Part shown: one piece after another, positions 8,796-17,883 of the stretch | Layout: every line of letters starts with the position of its first letter | Position numbering within the stretch: the stretch's first letter is position 1 | Assembly (NCBI GenBank): GCA_031261505.1 | Contig: JAISJN010000004.1 | Span: forward strand, 160,162 to 224,161 | DNA: 64,000 nucleotides | Origin: Clostridioides sp. | GTDB taxonomy: Bacteria > Bacillota > Clostridia > Peptostreptococcales > Peptostreptococcaceae | Reading direction: 5' to 3' | Made by a program: the position numbers and the translations under genes | The notes under the pieces: generated by a model | Databases searched by the model: none | What the model was told of the DNA's origin: nothing | What the model saw: the letters and a program-made list of their open reading frames with translations, nothing else

Positions 8796-9596
8796 ATGAT
8801 GGTTAAGCAAATTTTTTCGGACTTAGATGGAACTCTATACAATGACGGGGTTATCAGTGAAGAGGATAAAGAGGCTATAGCGGAGATAGTAAGCAGAGGT
8901 GCTACGTTCAATGTGGCTACAGGCAGGATATTTCCCCAAGCTCATGAAATAGTAAAGGGAGCAGTAGATGTAGGTGGGTACTATATCTGTGAAAATGGAG
9001 CATTGATTTACGATAAGGACTCCAACTTGGTTTATAGGGGAACTATAGACGACGACTTGGTTAAAAAAGTGATATCAAGTTTCAAATCCGACAAGGCGGA
9101 TTTATTTTTCAAATACAAAGGGAATGCAGTGGTCCTAGGGGAAGATACAAACTTTAAGCTTTTGTCAAACGATTATGTAGTTGAGCCAGATTTCCTAGAG
9201 AGGGACGGCTACGATAATATGATTGGAAATATAGGAGTTGCATCTGGTTCTCCAGAGGAACTAGACAGAGTAGCGGCTCATTTTGCCAAGGAGTTTGGAG
9301 ATGAACTTGAAATATTTCTATCCAGCGAATATACATTGAATATCGCAAAGAGAGGTGTATCTAAAAAGAATGCTATAGAGAAGGTCTGTGGTATACTCGG
9401 TGTTGGATTGGACGAGGTTGCGACATTTGGCGACTCTCAAAACGACGTCAGTATGCTAGAAGGATTTGCCAATAGTTTTGCGATGGAAAAGGCTACAGAT
9501 GAGGTCAAAAAATCGGCGAGCTGGACTGTTTCAAGCGTGGCAGACGGAATTGAGATCTTAAACAAATCAGATTCGAATTTAGCTGTAAACAACTAG
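8796..9596 (+). CDS. HAD-superfamily Cof-type phosphatase
   Basis: About 267 residues. HAD motif I is FSDLDGTLYND (residues 7-17) and the closing motif is VATFGDSQNDVSML, where acidic residues bind magnesium. The length and cap layout fit the Cof subfamily, which removes phosphate from sugar phosphates, FMN or PLP. The upstream in-frame ATG at 8775 is rejected because AGGAG at 8786-8790 lies inside it and is 5 bases before the ATG at 8796. The substrate cannot be told from sequence. A terminator follows. Confidence 0.9.
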   Translation: MMVKQIFSDLDGTLYNDGVISEEDKEAIAEIVSRGATFNVATGRIFPQAHEIVKGAVDVGGYYICENGALIYDKDSNLVYRGTIDDDLVKKVISSFKSDKADLFFKYKGNAVVLGEDTNFKLLSNDYVVEPDFLERDGYDNMIGNIGVASGSPEELDRVAAHFAKEFGDELEIFLSSEYTLNIAKRGVSKKNAIEKVCGILGVGLDEVATFGDSQNDVSMLEGFANSFAMEKATDEVKKSASWTVSSVADGIEILNKSDSNLAVNN

Positions 9597-9605
9597 TATA
9601 CAAAT

Positions 9606-9680
9606 TAAACCCGCCGATTGATAGGTCTTAAATCTAGCTCCAAAGCTTAGAGAAAGACCACAAAAGGCGGGCTTTTTTAT
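9606..9680 (+). terminator. Nested-stem terminator
   Basis: CCCGCC pairs with GGCGGG before a TTTTTT run. Inside it, GGTCTT pairs with AAGACC and TCTA with TAGA, so the RNA can form one long interrupted stem rather than a simple hairpin. It follows the Cof-type phosphatase gene. Confidence 0.8.
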
Positions 9681-9750
9681 ATCGATATCTATTGAGTTTT
9701 TATTTAAATACTGTCCTGTTAAAATTATGTCTTGTCCCCCAAGTTGCGTC

Positions 9751-10329
9751 TTAACCAACAAGAAGTACAGCAGAATTAGAATTAGATATTACACTTTCTA
9801 AAACGTAGTCTACAACGCTCTTGCAAACGTATGTAGAAAATTTCAAATCATTGTAATAGTCTTTTTCTGGAGCATAAGCACTGTACATCTTTCTAAAGAA
9901 TGCCTCAAAACTGTCTTCAATTTTCATTGGTTTGAATTTTGAAAAGTCTATATCTTTAGCAAAAGATGCTAAATCTCTCTCATAGGCAACGTGTTTGTTC
10001 ATACTGTGTTTGAATTCCCAACGCTCATTGTGAGCAATACAGAAGAAATCACAGAGAAAATGACAGATAACACCTAGCTCCTGGCTAAATCTACTGACAG
10101 AAAAGAACTTAGTCATGTAGTTTAGACTCAGAGAACAAAGTTTATCTATCTTATCGATAATCATACCCAGAGATTCCTCCATATAATGTTTTTTTAATTT
10201 ATATTTAGAAAAAGCATCTGGTTTTACATTTCCGTAGATGAAGTTTTTATTGCTTATTAAACTGCTCTTCTTATAGTCCATGTTGTCAACTATAGATCTA
10301 GCTATAGTGAAATGGGTATTCATTAGCAT
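9751..10329 (-). CDS. Zinc-dependent phospholipase C-like protein
   Basis: 192 residues with the family's spaced histidines and aspartates: NTHFTIARSI at the N-terminus, YGNVKPDAF, VICHFLCDFFCIAHNERWEF, and KHVAYERDL. These match the zinc-ligand pattern of the zinc phospholipase C superfamily (Pfam Zn_dep_PLPC). It has no signal peptide and is shorter than secreted clostridial toxins, so it is more likely a cytoplasmic hydrolase of unknown substrate. The start at 10329 has GAGGTG 5 bases upstream; a second ATG lies two codons later. Confidence 0.8.
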   Translation of the reverse strand: MLMNTHFTIARSIVDNMDYKKSSLISNKNFIYGNVKPDAFSKYKLKKHYMEESLGMIIDKIDKLCSLSLNYMTKFFSVSRFSQELGVICHFLCDFFCIAHNERWEFKHSMNKHVAYERDLASFAKDIDFSKFKPMKIEDSFEAFFRKMYSAYAPEKDYYNDLKFSTYVCKSVVDYVLESVISNSNSAVLLVG

Positions 10330-10578
10330 ATTTGCACCTCATAATTTAGTATAGGTCTTAATGGCAAGTCTATTTCGAGTGTAGCGCCGTGCTCAAACGA
10401 ATTATTAAATTGCCGATATTTAGATAGTACCAGTTATTTAAATGATTTTCAATACGCAAATAATGTCATTGAGATTGTGAACATTTAGCAAAACAGCAAA
10501 TTTGACGTCGTAAACTGACGATATTTTAAATTTTATTGCAGGTGGCTAATTATCGTTTTTAAAAAACAGAAATTCAGA

Positions 10579-11517
10579 TTATTTATTAAAGTATTTACCT
10601 TGGTAAGAATTTCTTGATTTTAATGTGTCGTCTATTTGGTTAAGCACTTCCCATTTTTTCAAACTCCAAAGTGGTCCGACTAGCTCATCTCTCTTGCCAT
10701 CACCAGTTAGCCTATGGATTATCATTTCTTCTGGTAGAATTTCAAGTTGATCGCAGACCAAATTGACGTACTCATCCTGCTCTAAAAGATCTAATGATCT
10801 GTTTTCGAGCATAAGTGCCATTTCTGTGCCCTCGATAACGTGTAGGAGGTGTATTTTTATTCCGTCCACACCCATTTTGCTGACAGCTCTTGCAGTTTCC
10901 ATCATCATCTCATAAGTTTCACCCGGGAGTCCATTTATGATATGTACAATGGTCTTTATGTTTTTTGACTTTAACTTAGCAACTCCATCCAGGAAGGCTT
11001 GGTAGTCATGTCCTCTGTTTATCAATTCTGAGGTAGAATCGTGTATAGTCTGAAGTCCGAGTTCAACCCAGAGATTAGTCCTAGTGTTTAGCTCACCCAG
11101 GTAATCGAGCACGTCATCTGGAAGGCAATCCGGTCTTGTCGATATCGAAAGGCCGATCACATTGTCCAAAGCTAATACAGTTTCGTATTTTTCCTTCAAA
11201 ACGTCGACGCTTGCGTACGTATTTGTGAAAGCTTGGAAATACCCGATATACTTGGCATCGTGCCATTTTTTACCCATCATCTCCTTGACCTCGTAGAACT
11301 GCTTGATTAAATCGTCGTTGGGATTTCCAGCGAAGTCGCCAGAACCATCCTTACTACAATAAGAGCAACCACCAGTGCTCACTTTTCCATCGATATTGGG
11401 GCAGGTAAAACCTGCATTTATAGAAACCTTAAAGACCTTTTGACCAAAAGTTTTTCTTAAGTAGTAATTCCAAGTGTGGTATCTTTTGTTGTCAAAGGCA
11501 TATTTGAATTTTTCCAT
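10579..11517 (-). CDS. Radical SAM protein, YtqA/TIGR01212 type
   Basis: 312 residues. The 4Fe-4S cluster cysteines lie in FTCPNIDGKVSTGGCSYCS (residues about 37-55), with longer spacing than the usual CxxxCxxC, as in the TIGR01212 family. WVELGLQTIHD and the closing region (GDGKRDELVGPLW) also match the family. The exact reaction is not known to me. It is a single gene with short AT-rich gaps on both sides. Confidence 0.92.
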   Translation of the reverse strand: MEKFKYAFDNKRYHTWNYYLRKTFGQKVFKVSINAGFTCPNIDGKVSTGGCSYCSKDGSGDFAGNPNDDLIKQFYEVKEMMGKKWHDAKYIGYFQAFTNTYASVDVLKEKYETVLALDNVIGLSISTRPDCLPDDVLDYLGELNTRTNLWVELGLQTIHDSTSELINRGHDYQAFLDGVAKLKSKNIKTIVHIINGLPGETYEMMMETARAVSKMGVDGIKIHLLHVIEGTEMALMLENRSLDLLEQDEYVNLVCDQLEILPEEMIIHRLTGDGKRDELVGPLWSLKKWEVLNQIDDTLKSRNSYQGKYFNK

Positions 11518-11807
11518 GTCAAACCTCTTTTCAATTTAATTCAATAGAAATATATTATCATAAAGCAGAGATTTTAACCATATTGAAACTGATATTCAAA
11601 ACTACTTTGCGGACTTAGGTAGGTGAAATCAAATTTAGTAAAGAATATGAAGGGGTATTTATCTTATTTTAATTTCATATATTGTATTGTGATTAAACAT
11701 CTTCAGAATTTGATTTAATACAAATTAAAATTAGAATACGTCCTTATCTGTACGGATGTAGCAGAAATACTGGGACGCTAAATAAAAATTTTGGAAGGAC
11801 TGTTTAG

Positions 11808-12236
11808 ATGGATAGGTTAATAGCAATATTTTTTGCATTGTTAGCAGGTGGGTCTACGGCAATTGAAGCTTATGTAAACGGTCGTCTAGGTAGGCATACA
11901 ACAGCTCTTGTAGCAACGTTTTTAAGCTTGGTAGTCGGAGCGGTGTTCATTTTAATAAATATAATCATGACAGGAGAGGTCAGGGACCTCTTAACACTAA
12001 AAGAAATAAGCCCGAAATTTTTCTTGGGCGGGATATTTGGTTGTCTTATAATTTACTTTACAATCAAGGCGATTCCGAATCTCGGGACTTCGAACACCCT
12101 GGTGATGATAGTAGTTTCACAAGTGGTTATTTCCTTATTTTTAGAGGTTAAGATTTTAGGAACAGAACAGATGCATCTGTATAAGTACATAGGCGTAATA
12201 TTACTAGGAATAGGCACATTTTTCGTGGTTAAGTAG
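11808..12236 (+). CDS. DMT-superfamily membrane protein, YdcZ (DUF606) type
   Basis: 142 residues with four or five hydrophobic segments (about 4-24, 36-54, 71-90, 95-113 and 122-141). The N-terminal pattern AGGSTAIEAYVNGRLGR is typical of the YdcZ half-size transporters, which probably act as dimers. The substrate is unknown. GGAAGG lies about 9 bases before the ATG. The preceding 290 bp are AT-rich with no clear feature. Confidence 0.88.
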   Translation: MDRLIAIFFALLAGGSTAIEAYVNGRLGRHTTALVATFLSLVVGAVFILINIIMTGEVRDLLTLKEISPKFFLGGIFGCLIIYFTIKAIPNLGTSNTLVMIVVSQVVISLFLEVKILGTEQMHLYKYIGVILLGIGTFFVVK

Positions 12237-12242
12237 AAAAAT

Positions 12243-12313
12243 CTCATTAAGCCTCAGTGGAGTATTTTTATCTCGCTGTATATTTTTAATACTTGTATGA
12301 GGTCTTAATGAGG
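12243..12313. terminator. Long-armed terminator between convergent genes
   Basis: CTCATTAAGCCTCA (12243 on) pairs with TGAGGTCTTAATGAG (to 12313) around a 42-base AT-rich loop. A T-containing tail follows on the plus strand. It separates the YdcZ gene from the convergent deacetylase gene. Confidence 0.6.
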
Positions 12314-12339
12314 CTTTATCTTTATAAATATAGCATATC

Positions 12340-12447
12340 TAGTAAGATATTTAGTATAGCTAGTTCTTGAAAATAGCTGGTTATAAATCTAGTTATATAG
12401 CTGGTCATATAGTTAGTTATTGAGTTATTAAGTATAGCTAATTATTA
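12340..12447. repeat. Degenerate AT-rich tandem repeat
   Basis: Variants of a TATAGCTAGTTAT-like unit recur (TATAGCTAGTTCTT, ATAGCTGGTTAT, TATAGCTGGTCAT, ATAGTTAGTTAT, TATAGCTAATTAT). The tract lies just downstream of the deacetylase gene. It resembles the short repeats at 1340-1440 in place and style but not in unit. Confidence 0.6.
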
Positions 12448-12456
12448 GGTTAAATT

Positions 12457-13272
12457 TTATTTGGCTAGACTATCGAGTGTTTTAAGCTGATATCCATCTT
12501 TTTCCCATTGAGTTAGCACCTCATCTAATATTTGTGTATTAGTTGTTGAATTTGGGTGGAGAAGGACTATTGCACCTGGATGAGTTCTGCCGAAAATCTT
12601 CTCCTTAGCGAATTCTGGAGTAGGCTGTTTGTCATTTAACCAGTCTTCATAGGCAAAACTCCAAAATATAGTCTTATATCCTAGGTCTTGAGTCATTTTT
12701 AAAGATCGCTCACTGAACTTACCCATAGGAGGTCTGAAGAACTTAGGCATTTCTTTTCCAGTGACGTCCTTAAATTCCTTGGCAACGCTCAGTATTTCAT
12801 CGTTGAATTTATTGACATCGCTGCTTACTTGAGCCATTGATGGATGTGTATTTGAGTGATTTCCGACTATATGACCTTCAGATACCATTCTTCTTACAAT
12901 CTCTGGATTACGCTCAATATAGCTCTTAACTACGAAAAAGTTAGCTTTAGCGTTGTGTTTTTTCAAGGTATCAAGTATCTTTTCAGTATTTCCGCTTTCA
13001 TAACCCTCATCAAAGGTTAGATATATAGTCTTTTCTTCTGATTTACCAACGTAATATCCGTCGTATTTACTGAAAAAGCTAGCTTCTTGAATAGGATCAG
13101 GTTGTTTATGGTCCTTGCGAGGGTTGAAGTACCAGTTGTATTCGGCTGTACCTAGCTCGGATATTTGAGTCTTTGTATTTGTCAGATAATTTGCACCGGC
13201 ACCGACTATGATGCAGATAACAAGTGCAGAAATACAAAAGATCGAAAATGTTTTGACGCTTTTTTCTTTCAC
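12457..13272 (-). CDS. pdaA: PdaA-like polysaccharide deacetylase
   Basis: 271 residues: an N-terminal hydrophobic signal or anchor (residues about 9-28), then a NodB domain. Metal and catalytic residues are visible in LTFDEGYESG, GHIVGNHSNTHPSM and FFRPPMGKFSE. The closing motifs FAYEDWLNDKQPTP and IVLLHPNSTTN match the PdaA subfamily, which deacetylates muramic acid residues so that muramic delta-lactam of the spore cortex can form. This points to a sporulating organism or ancestor. Only the family-specific sequence, not the context, supports the cortex role. Confidence 0.87.
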   Translation of the reverse strand: MKEKSVKTFSIFCISALVICIIVGAGANYLTNTKTQISELGTAEYNWYFNPRKDHKQPDPIQEASFFSKYDGYYVGKSEEKTIYLTFDEGYESGNTEKILDTLKKHNAKANFFVVKSYIERNPEIVRRMVSEGHIVGNHSNTHPSMAQVSSDVNKFNDEILSVAKEFKDVTGKEMPKFFRPPMGKFSERSLKMTQDLGYKTIFWSFAYEDWLNDKQPTPEFAKEKIFGRTHPGAIVLLHPNSTTNTQILDEVLTQWEKDGYQLKTLDSLAK

Positions 13273-13545
13273 GAAACCACCTCTTTGATTAAAAATTTAC
13301 GCAGTACTATTTTGTGTTTACAGAGAAAAATTATGCGATATTTATACTGGATTTATTTTAATTTACTATAATTTTAAATTGAGTGAATTTCTGAAACACT
13401 AGATGCTTGAATTTAATCAAATTGTAATAAGAAATCTAGATTTTTTGAATCTGAAATTTTTGAAATGGTGAATTTACTTTTTCACCTTAATGAATTATAG
13501 TTATTAGAGATATACAAAACAGCAGATTATTGTGGAGGTGAGATT

Positions 13546-14145
13546 TTGGCACAGAAAAAGTTTTATGCAGTTAGAAAAGGAAAGAAGACTGGAATTTTTG
13601 AAACATGGGACATATGTAAGGCTCAAGTACATGGATTTGCGGGTGCGGAGTACAAAAGCTTCAAAACTATAGATGAGGCGAAAGAATACATAGATATGGG
13701 CAAAGGCAAGAAAGTAGATTTATCTGAAAATACTGTCGAGGCGTATGTAGATGGGAGTTACGAGCATTCAATCAAGACTTACGGCTCAGGAGTCGTTATT
13801 TTACAGGACGGAGAAGCAATTGCTGAATTCAGCGTAAAAGGCGAGGATGAAAATTTAGTTTCTATGAGAAATGTAGCTGGAGAAATCGGTGCTGCCGAGG
13901 TTGCCATGACATATTGTGTAGAAAATAATATAAAGAATTTGATCTTGTACTTTGATTACCAGGGAATAGAAAAATGGTGTACTGGAGAGTGGAAGGCAAA
14001 CAAGAAGGGCACTCAGGAGTATAAAAACTACTATGATAGCGTGAAGAACAAGGTAAATATTATCTTCACAAAGGTAAAAGCTCATAGCGGGGATAAATAC
14101 AATGATGAGGCGGACAGGCTAGCCAAGGAAGCTGTATTGAAGTAG
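13546..14145 (+). CDS. Ribonuclease H with N-terminal viroplasmin-like domain
   Basis: 199 residues. The first 45 residues (KFYAVRKGKKTGIFETW, CKAQVHGFAGAEYKSF) form a caulimovirus viroplasmin-like module that binds RNA-DNA hybrids. An RNase HI domain follows with the acidic residues in VEAYVDGSYE, the glutamate in NVAGEIGAAEVA, FDYQGIEKW, and KVKAHSGDKYNDEADRLAK. It cuts the RNA of RNA-DNA hybrids. The start is a TTG, with GGAGGTG 5 bases upstream. Confidence 0.93.
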   Translation: MAQKKFYAVRKGKKTGIFETWDICKAQVHGFAGAEYKSFKTIDEAKEYIDMGKGKKVDLSENTVEAYVDGSYEHSIKTYGSGVVILQDGEAIAEFSVKGEDENLVSMRNVAGEIGAAEVAMTYCVENNIKNLILYFDYQGIEKWCTGEWKANKKGTQEYKNYYDSVKNKVNIIFTKVKAHSGDKYNDEADRLAKEAVLK

Positions 14146-14247
14146 AGAGGCTGTATTGAAGTAAATAAATGGAAAATTGCCAGTTCACATGTAAAGATTT
14201 TTATATCATACTATATATTGACATAATATAAATCAGGAGGCAATAAA

Positions 14248-14585
14248 ATGAAAGTAAGCAAGTTAATAGGTTTAGGTCTAGGTATTGGATTGGCAATTTC
14301 AGAGGTAGGGTGTGGATCTAATACGGATACAAATTCAGGGAGTACAACAGCGAAAGAAGAGCCGACTAAGTAAGAGCAAACTGCAGAGAAGAAGGATAGC
14401 TCTAAGGGAACAGCTAACGACTTTTAGGTAAAGTTAATAAGAAAGGTGAAAATATATATCTGTTAACTAATACAAATTTTTCGGATTTGAAGACTCTAGA
14501 ACTTAGAAATGTAGGAACACAGTCAGTTGATGGTGCAGATACATACAGGGAAGATTTTAAAATAACATTTACGCTTAATAAATAG
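14248..14585 (+). pseudogene. Decayed lipoprotein gene
   Basis: An AGGAGG site and ATG begin a reading frame coding for a lipoprotein-like signal (MKVSKLIGLGLGIGLAIS, with a cysteine in VGCGSN) and a Ser/Thr-rich linker. A TAA stop interrupts the linker after EEPTK (about 14371). The frame goes on (EQTAEKKDSSKGTANDF) to a second stop, and the rest continues in another frame as GKVNKKGENIYLLTNTNF to FKITFTLNK, ending at 14585. One nonsense change and one frameshift make an intact product unlikely unless the sequence is in error. Confidence 0.75.
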
Positions 14586-14606
14586 TATCAAGTAAGTAGT
14601 AAATAT

Positions 14607-14687
14607 ATGGATCTAAAGAAAATTAGAAATTTGGCTGCATGCCTGACTTTATCAACTGCAGTTGTTGGAAGTTCATTTGGAAGTTAA
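14607..14687 (+). pseudogene. Fragment of a second secreted-protein gene
   Basis: ATG opens a 26-codon frame (MDLKKIRNLAACLTLSTA then VVGSSFGS) that looks like a signal peptide and then stops. What follows to 14758 codes for nothing recognisable. It is probably the start of a deleted lipoprotein or secreted-protein gene. Confidence 0.45.
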
Positions 14688-14758
14688 CAAGCGGTTGATA
14701 AAATAGAGGAGATAAAGTTAGCGGTCAGATAACAGCAAATATTTAAATCAGTATATCA

Positions 14759-14788
14759 AAAAAGGGCCTTATTCATAGGGTCCTTTTT
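14759..14788 (+). terminator. Rho-independent terminator
   Basis: AAAAAGGGCCTT pairs with AGGGTCCTTTTT around a 6-base loop. It ends the lipoprotein remnant region. The stretch from 14789 to 14979 is AT-rich and shows no other feature. Confidence 0.75.
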
Positions 14789-14979
14789 AATAACTAAAAA
14801 ATGATTACGGTATTTAGTTAAACGAGTTCAATACATATATTATTATGGTGTGTAGAATAGTGTAGGATAGAGCTGAATCAGAGTGAAATAGTCATTTTAA
14901 TATATTTTGAGGGGAAGTTAAAACTTTGATGAATTCAAGAGTATGAAGTATAATAACGTTAAGAGGGTATAACATTATT

Positions 14980-15195
14980 ATGAAGATAGAATTTGGTGCA
15001 GATATCGAATTTAGATACGGAGAACATCAGTATACTATCTTGTCATGGACTAAGGAAGGTATAGTCATAGGACCTCAAAATTCAAATGATGAATCTGTGT
15101 ATAAAACAGCAGATGATTTCATAAATAATCATCTTATAGAAGGCAAGCACATCAAAGATTTAATACAAGATATAGATATATTGTTTATGGCATAA
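14980..15195 (+). CDS. Small acidic orphan protein
   Basis: 71 residues (MKIEFGADIEFRYGEHQYTI at the start), acidic, no membrane segment and no motif I recognise. The ribosome binding site is weak (AGAGGG, 11 bases before ATG). Small acidic orphans in a patch of toxin and immunity debris are often immunity proteins, but here that is only inferred from the neighbourhood. Confidence 0.5.
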   Translation: MKIEFGADIEFRYGEHQYTILSWTKEGIVIGPQNSNDESVYKTADDFINNHLIEGKHIKDLIQDIDILFMA

Positions 15196-15266
15196 GCACT
15201 AAATCTGTGATAGATTATGCGAAATACTTATCCGAAGCAACAAATATGAAAATTTGGAGGTATACT

Positions 15267-15323
15267 ATGAAATGTCCAGTTTGTGCCAATGAGGTAGAAT
15301 GTAGAAGAAATAATTTAACGTAA
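15267..15323 (+). pseudogene. Truncated zinc-ribbon start
   Basis: A good site (GGAGG, 6 bases before ATG) starts an 18-codon frame, MKCPVCANEVECRRNNLT. CPVC is half of a zinc ribbon, but the gene stops before the second cysteine pair. It is probably a remnant; a tiny functional peptide is not excluded. Confidence 0.45.
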
Positions 15324-15348
15324 ACAGAATGAAAGGGTTTGGTAAATA

Positions 15349-15739
15349 GTGAGCAAACTAGTTGAAAATGCAATTTCAATAGCAAAACTTGCACATGAAA
15401 ATCAATTTGATAAATCTGGTGTTGATTATATAAATCATCCTATGTATGTAGCATCTAAATTAAGCGATGATGAGCTAAAAGCAGTAGCGATTTTGCATGA
15501 TGTTTTAGAAGATAGTGATTATACGGCTAAATATCTAATTACTCATTTTATACCAAAGGATATCGTTGACGCGGTTGTATGCATGACAAAAGTAAAAGGT
15601 GAAAAATATGATGTCAAGATTAGTAAAAATAGAAGATCTAAAACATAACGCAGATTTAAGTAGACTAAGCCGAGTAACAGAGGAAGATAGAAAACGAGCA
15701 GAGAAATATAAATGGGCGATTTCTTATTTAAGTGATTAA
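15349..15739 (+). pseudogene. Frameshifted HD-domain (SpoT-like) protein
   Basis: The first frame (GTG at 15349) codes for an HD hydrolase start: AISIAKLAHENQF, GVDYINHPMYVA and AVAILHDVLEDS give the histidines and HD pair of the RelA/SpoT-type hydrolase fold. It then reads off to KNRRSKT and stops at 15648. The continuation lies in another frame from 15611: VKIEDLKHNADLSRL and EEDRKRAEKYKWAISYL, ending at 15739, which is the closing motif of the same family. The middle is shorter than in intact homologues, so a deletion with frameshift is likely. Intact members are small phosphohydrolases, some acting on (p)ppGpp. Confidence 0.78.
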
Positions 15740-15784
15740 GTACGTATGCTTAATCGAAAAGGGATATATTGAGGAGGTATTTCT

Positions 15785-16057
15785 ATGACAATTGAAAGAT
15801 TGAAAGAGCTACTTGATAAATATGGGATAAAAGAATGTTTTTTACCACCAGAAGAACACTGTTATTGTGAATCTGGAGTAGGAATAACGAAAGATAATGA
15901 TGAATATAAAGTATTCATTGAAAATCGTTATAAACCGTCTGATATATCATATCACAGAACAGAGGAAGAAGCTATAAGGGCATTTCTTAATCTGTATCTT
16001 GATGTATCGTATCCGGAATTCTACGAAGAAGCAATGAAAGAATTAAACAAATACTAG
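15785..16057 (+). CDS. Small immunity-like protein (paralogue of 18273-18539)
   Basis: 90 residues, acidic, with a strong AGGAGG site. It is clearly a paralogue of the 88-residue protein at 18273: shared blocks are RLKELLD, GIK, FLPPE, HCY, ESG, DISY, EEEA and AMKELN. No domain is recognised with certainty. Two copies in a patch of toxin debris, one directly after a TNT-toxin relic, suggest an immunity protein. This is inference from context. Confidence 0.6.
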   Translation: MTIERLKELLDKYGIKECFLPPEEHCYCESGVGITKDNDEYKVFIENRYKPSDISYHRTEEEAIRAFLNLYLDVSYPEFYEEAMKELNKY

Positions 16058-16159
16058 AAAAGATTGCGACTAGAAGTACGTTGTAGGTGAGGTAGAGGAA
16101 GAATCAGAGGAAACAGGCAAAGTACATAAGAGAAAATTCAAAAGTCAAGGAGGTGGATA

Positions 16160-16379
16160 TAGTGGTACAATGGGATTCTTAAAAAAAGAAGGGATGTATA
16201 CTACTACACGTATTTTGCAGAAGGCAAAAAAGGTGAAGGAAATGAGGGCATGATATCAATAAACGATAAAACTGGCAGATCGTCATTTAAGAAAATATGC
16301 ATGTCATGCAATGGGATACTTAGAAAGTTACAGAGAAGAACATGAATATAAACAAACAGGAATGTCAGCTTGGTGTTAA
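16160..16379 (+). pseudogene. Decayed small gene
   Basis: An AGGAGG site (16148-16153) precedes a possible GTG start, but the frame stops after six codons. The neighbouring frame codes for ILKKRRDVYYYTYFAEGKKG and on to SSFKKICMS; a third frame codes for HAMGYLESYREEHEYKQTGM and ends at 16379. Two frame changes, one near a run of seven As, indicate a decayed gene of unknown type. Confidence 0.45.
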
Positions 16380-16505
16380 AAACAACTATAGCAATACTAC
16401 AAGAAAAAAATAGGTTGACAATAGAAAAGCTTGTTGAGTAAGTTGATGAAATCAAGATAGGAAATGAACGATATAAGAGATTTGATAGTGATTGGGGGAA
16501 TGAAA

Positions 16506-16715
16506 ATGTTAAACGTAAATGACGAACAGAGAGAACTGTTATTAGAACATCTACCAAATGCAGAAACATTATTTATGTCGGATGATGTAAATGACCTTCT
16601 AGATGACTTAGATAATTTAATACTAATGATAGGGTTTAATAAGAATTATTCACTAAATGAATTAGGTCGTAAGTTACAGATAGCATATGACCAAATATAC
16701 GATCAAAATGACTAG
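16506..16715 (+). CDS. Small acidic orphan protein
   Basis: 69 residues, acidic and helical (LNVNDEQRELLLEHL, then DDVNDLLDDLDNL), with no recognised domain. The ATG at 16506 is chosen because GGGGG ends 7 bases before it; the in-frame ATG at 16500 lies too close. It may be a further immunity-type orphan. Confidence 0.5.
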   Translation: MLNVNDEQRELLLEHLPNAETLFMSDDVNDLLDDLDNLILMIGFNKNYSLNELGRKLQIAYDQIYDQND

Positions 16716-17001
16716 AAAACATTTGTAGCTGTAGTTCTAACTAGGCAGTAATGAACAGAGAAGGAAAACATATTGAAGAAAAAATTTTAATTTTCTAATG
16801 TACAGTATGCAGAATATAGCGAAAATATAAGTTGCTTGATGTAATTTAGAGTGTTTGGCAATTAATTAAAGAGCAATCGAAAATAAAATACGAATTTAAT
16901 TAGGCTATGATGTCATAGTGTGTATAATAAAAAATATCGTTATAAGTAGCAAGAAAACAAGTAGATATCTTGATATCAAACTAGGTTTGGAGGATAAGTA
17001 T

Positions 17002-17277
17002 ATGAGAACATTCAGAATTAAAGGAGATACTAATTTATATTTTAAAAATTCACAACGGATACCAGAAGATATTTTATTTGAAAATATCAAAAATGAACTG
17101 TCTGAAGATGCTAGGATATTAATAGGACAAAAAACAATAGGACCATCAGAGGATATATATAAATGTAAAATAGATGGTATAGATTTTGAACTCGTATATG
17201 ATATAGATGATGGTGGGTGTATTAGTAGTAAATCTGAAGCAGCAATAGAATTATTAGAAAAAATATTAAATAAATAG
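17002..17277 (+). CDS. Small orphan protein
   Basis: 91 residues (MRTFRIKGDTNLYFKNSQR at the start; a mixed central part with FELVYDIDDGG; ends LEKILNK). GGAGG lies 8 bases before this ATG, so upstream in-frame starts are rejected. No family recognised. The composition matches its orphan neighbours. Confidence 0.5.
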   Translation: MRTFRIKGDTNLYFKNSQRIPEDILFENIKNELSEDARILIGQKTIGPSEDIYKCKIDGIDFELVYDIDDGGCISSKSEAAIELLEKILNK

Positions 17278-17400
17278 AAAGTCTTGTAGAGTTAGGTGAT
17301 ATTCGATGCATAAAAATACGCACAAAATTTTTATCAAATGATTATAGCAATTTCTTTCTAGTCTATTTCACTCAGAAATCCCCATACTGTTTAAACATAA

Positions 17401-17674
17401 CTTACGGTTACTAAAGAACAAATTAAATACAATTATTATATCGAGCAAATATTTGATTTGTACGCTACTTTAGATTCCAATTTTAGAGATATACCTTTTG
17501 CTACTTTGATGATAATTAATGACATGCTAGATAAGAAGTTTGGTTCTACTTTTGGTATTGTTGAGCGTGTAGATTATCTGAACTTGAAGTATAAAAAAAC
17601 TTGAAGAACGCAAGTCAAGAACTAACATAAAATCAGTTTCAGCCTATTTTAGAGATATGATAAAAAGAGAGATT
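17401..17674 (+). pseudogene. Relic of an unrecognised gene, frameshifted
   Basis: One frame codes for TKEQIKYNYYIEQIFDLY, then SNFRDIPFATLMIINDML and IVERVDYLNLKYKKT before a stop at about 17602. The next frame continues with KKLEERKSRTNIKSVSAYF and RDMIKREI and stops at 17674. There is no start codon or ribosome site, so the 5' end has been lost. Family not recognised. The 120 bp before it show nothing codable. Confidence 0.45.
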
Positions 17675-17675
17675 T

Positions 17676-17701
17676 AAAGCACTTGTCATGAGTGCTTTTT
17701 T
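17676..17701 (+). terminator. Rho-independent terminator
   Basis: AAAGCACT pairs with AGTGCTTT around a 7-base loop, followed by a T run. It directly follows the relic gene. Confidence 0.75.
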
Positions 17702-17883
17702 AGGGTGTGCCTAGCATGGGCGTAATCTAAAGTGTTAAAGTCCAGAGTGTGTCCTAAAGGATGAGAAATATATAGCATTCCTAGCGATATCGACTACAAA
17801 ACGCATAAGGAACATGTAAAAGGCAATGAAGATAAAAAATTAACGGCATTAGACTTCAAGTTGAGTACATGCTAATGCATTAA

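Noticed and set aside
9751..10329. A clostridial alpha-toxin
   Set aside because: It is much shorter, has no signal peptide and lacks the C-terminal membrane-binding domain.
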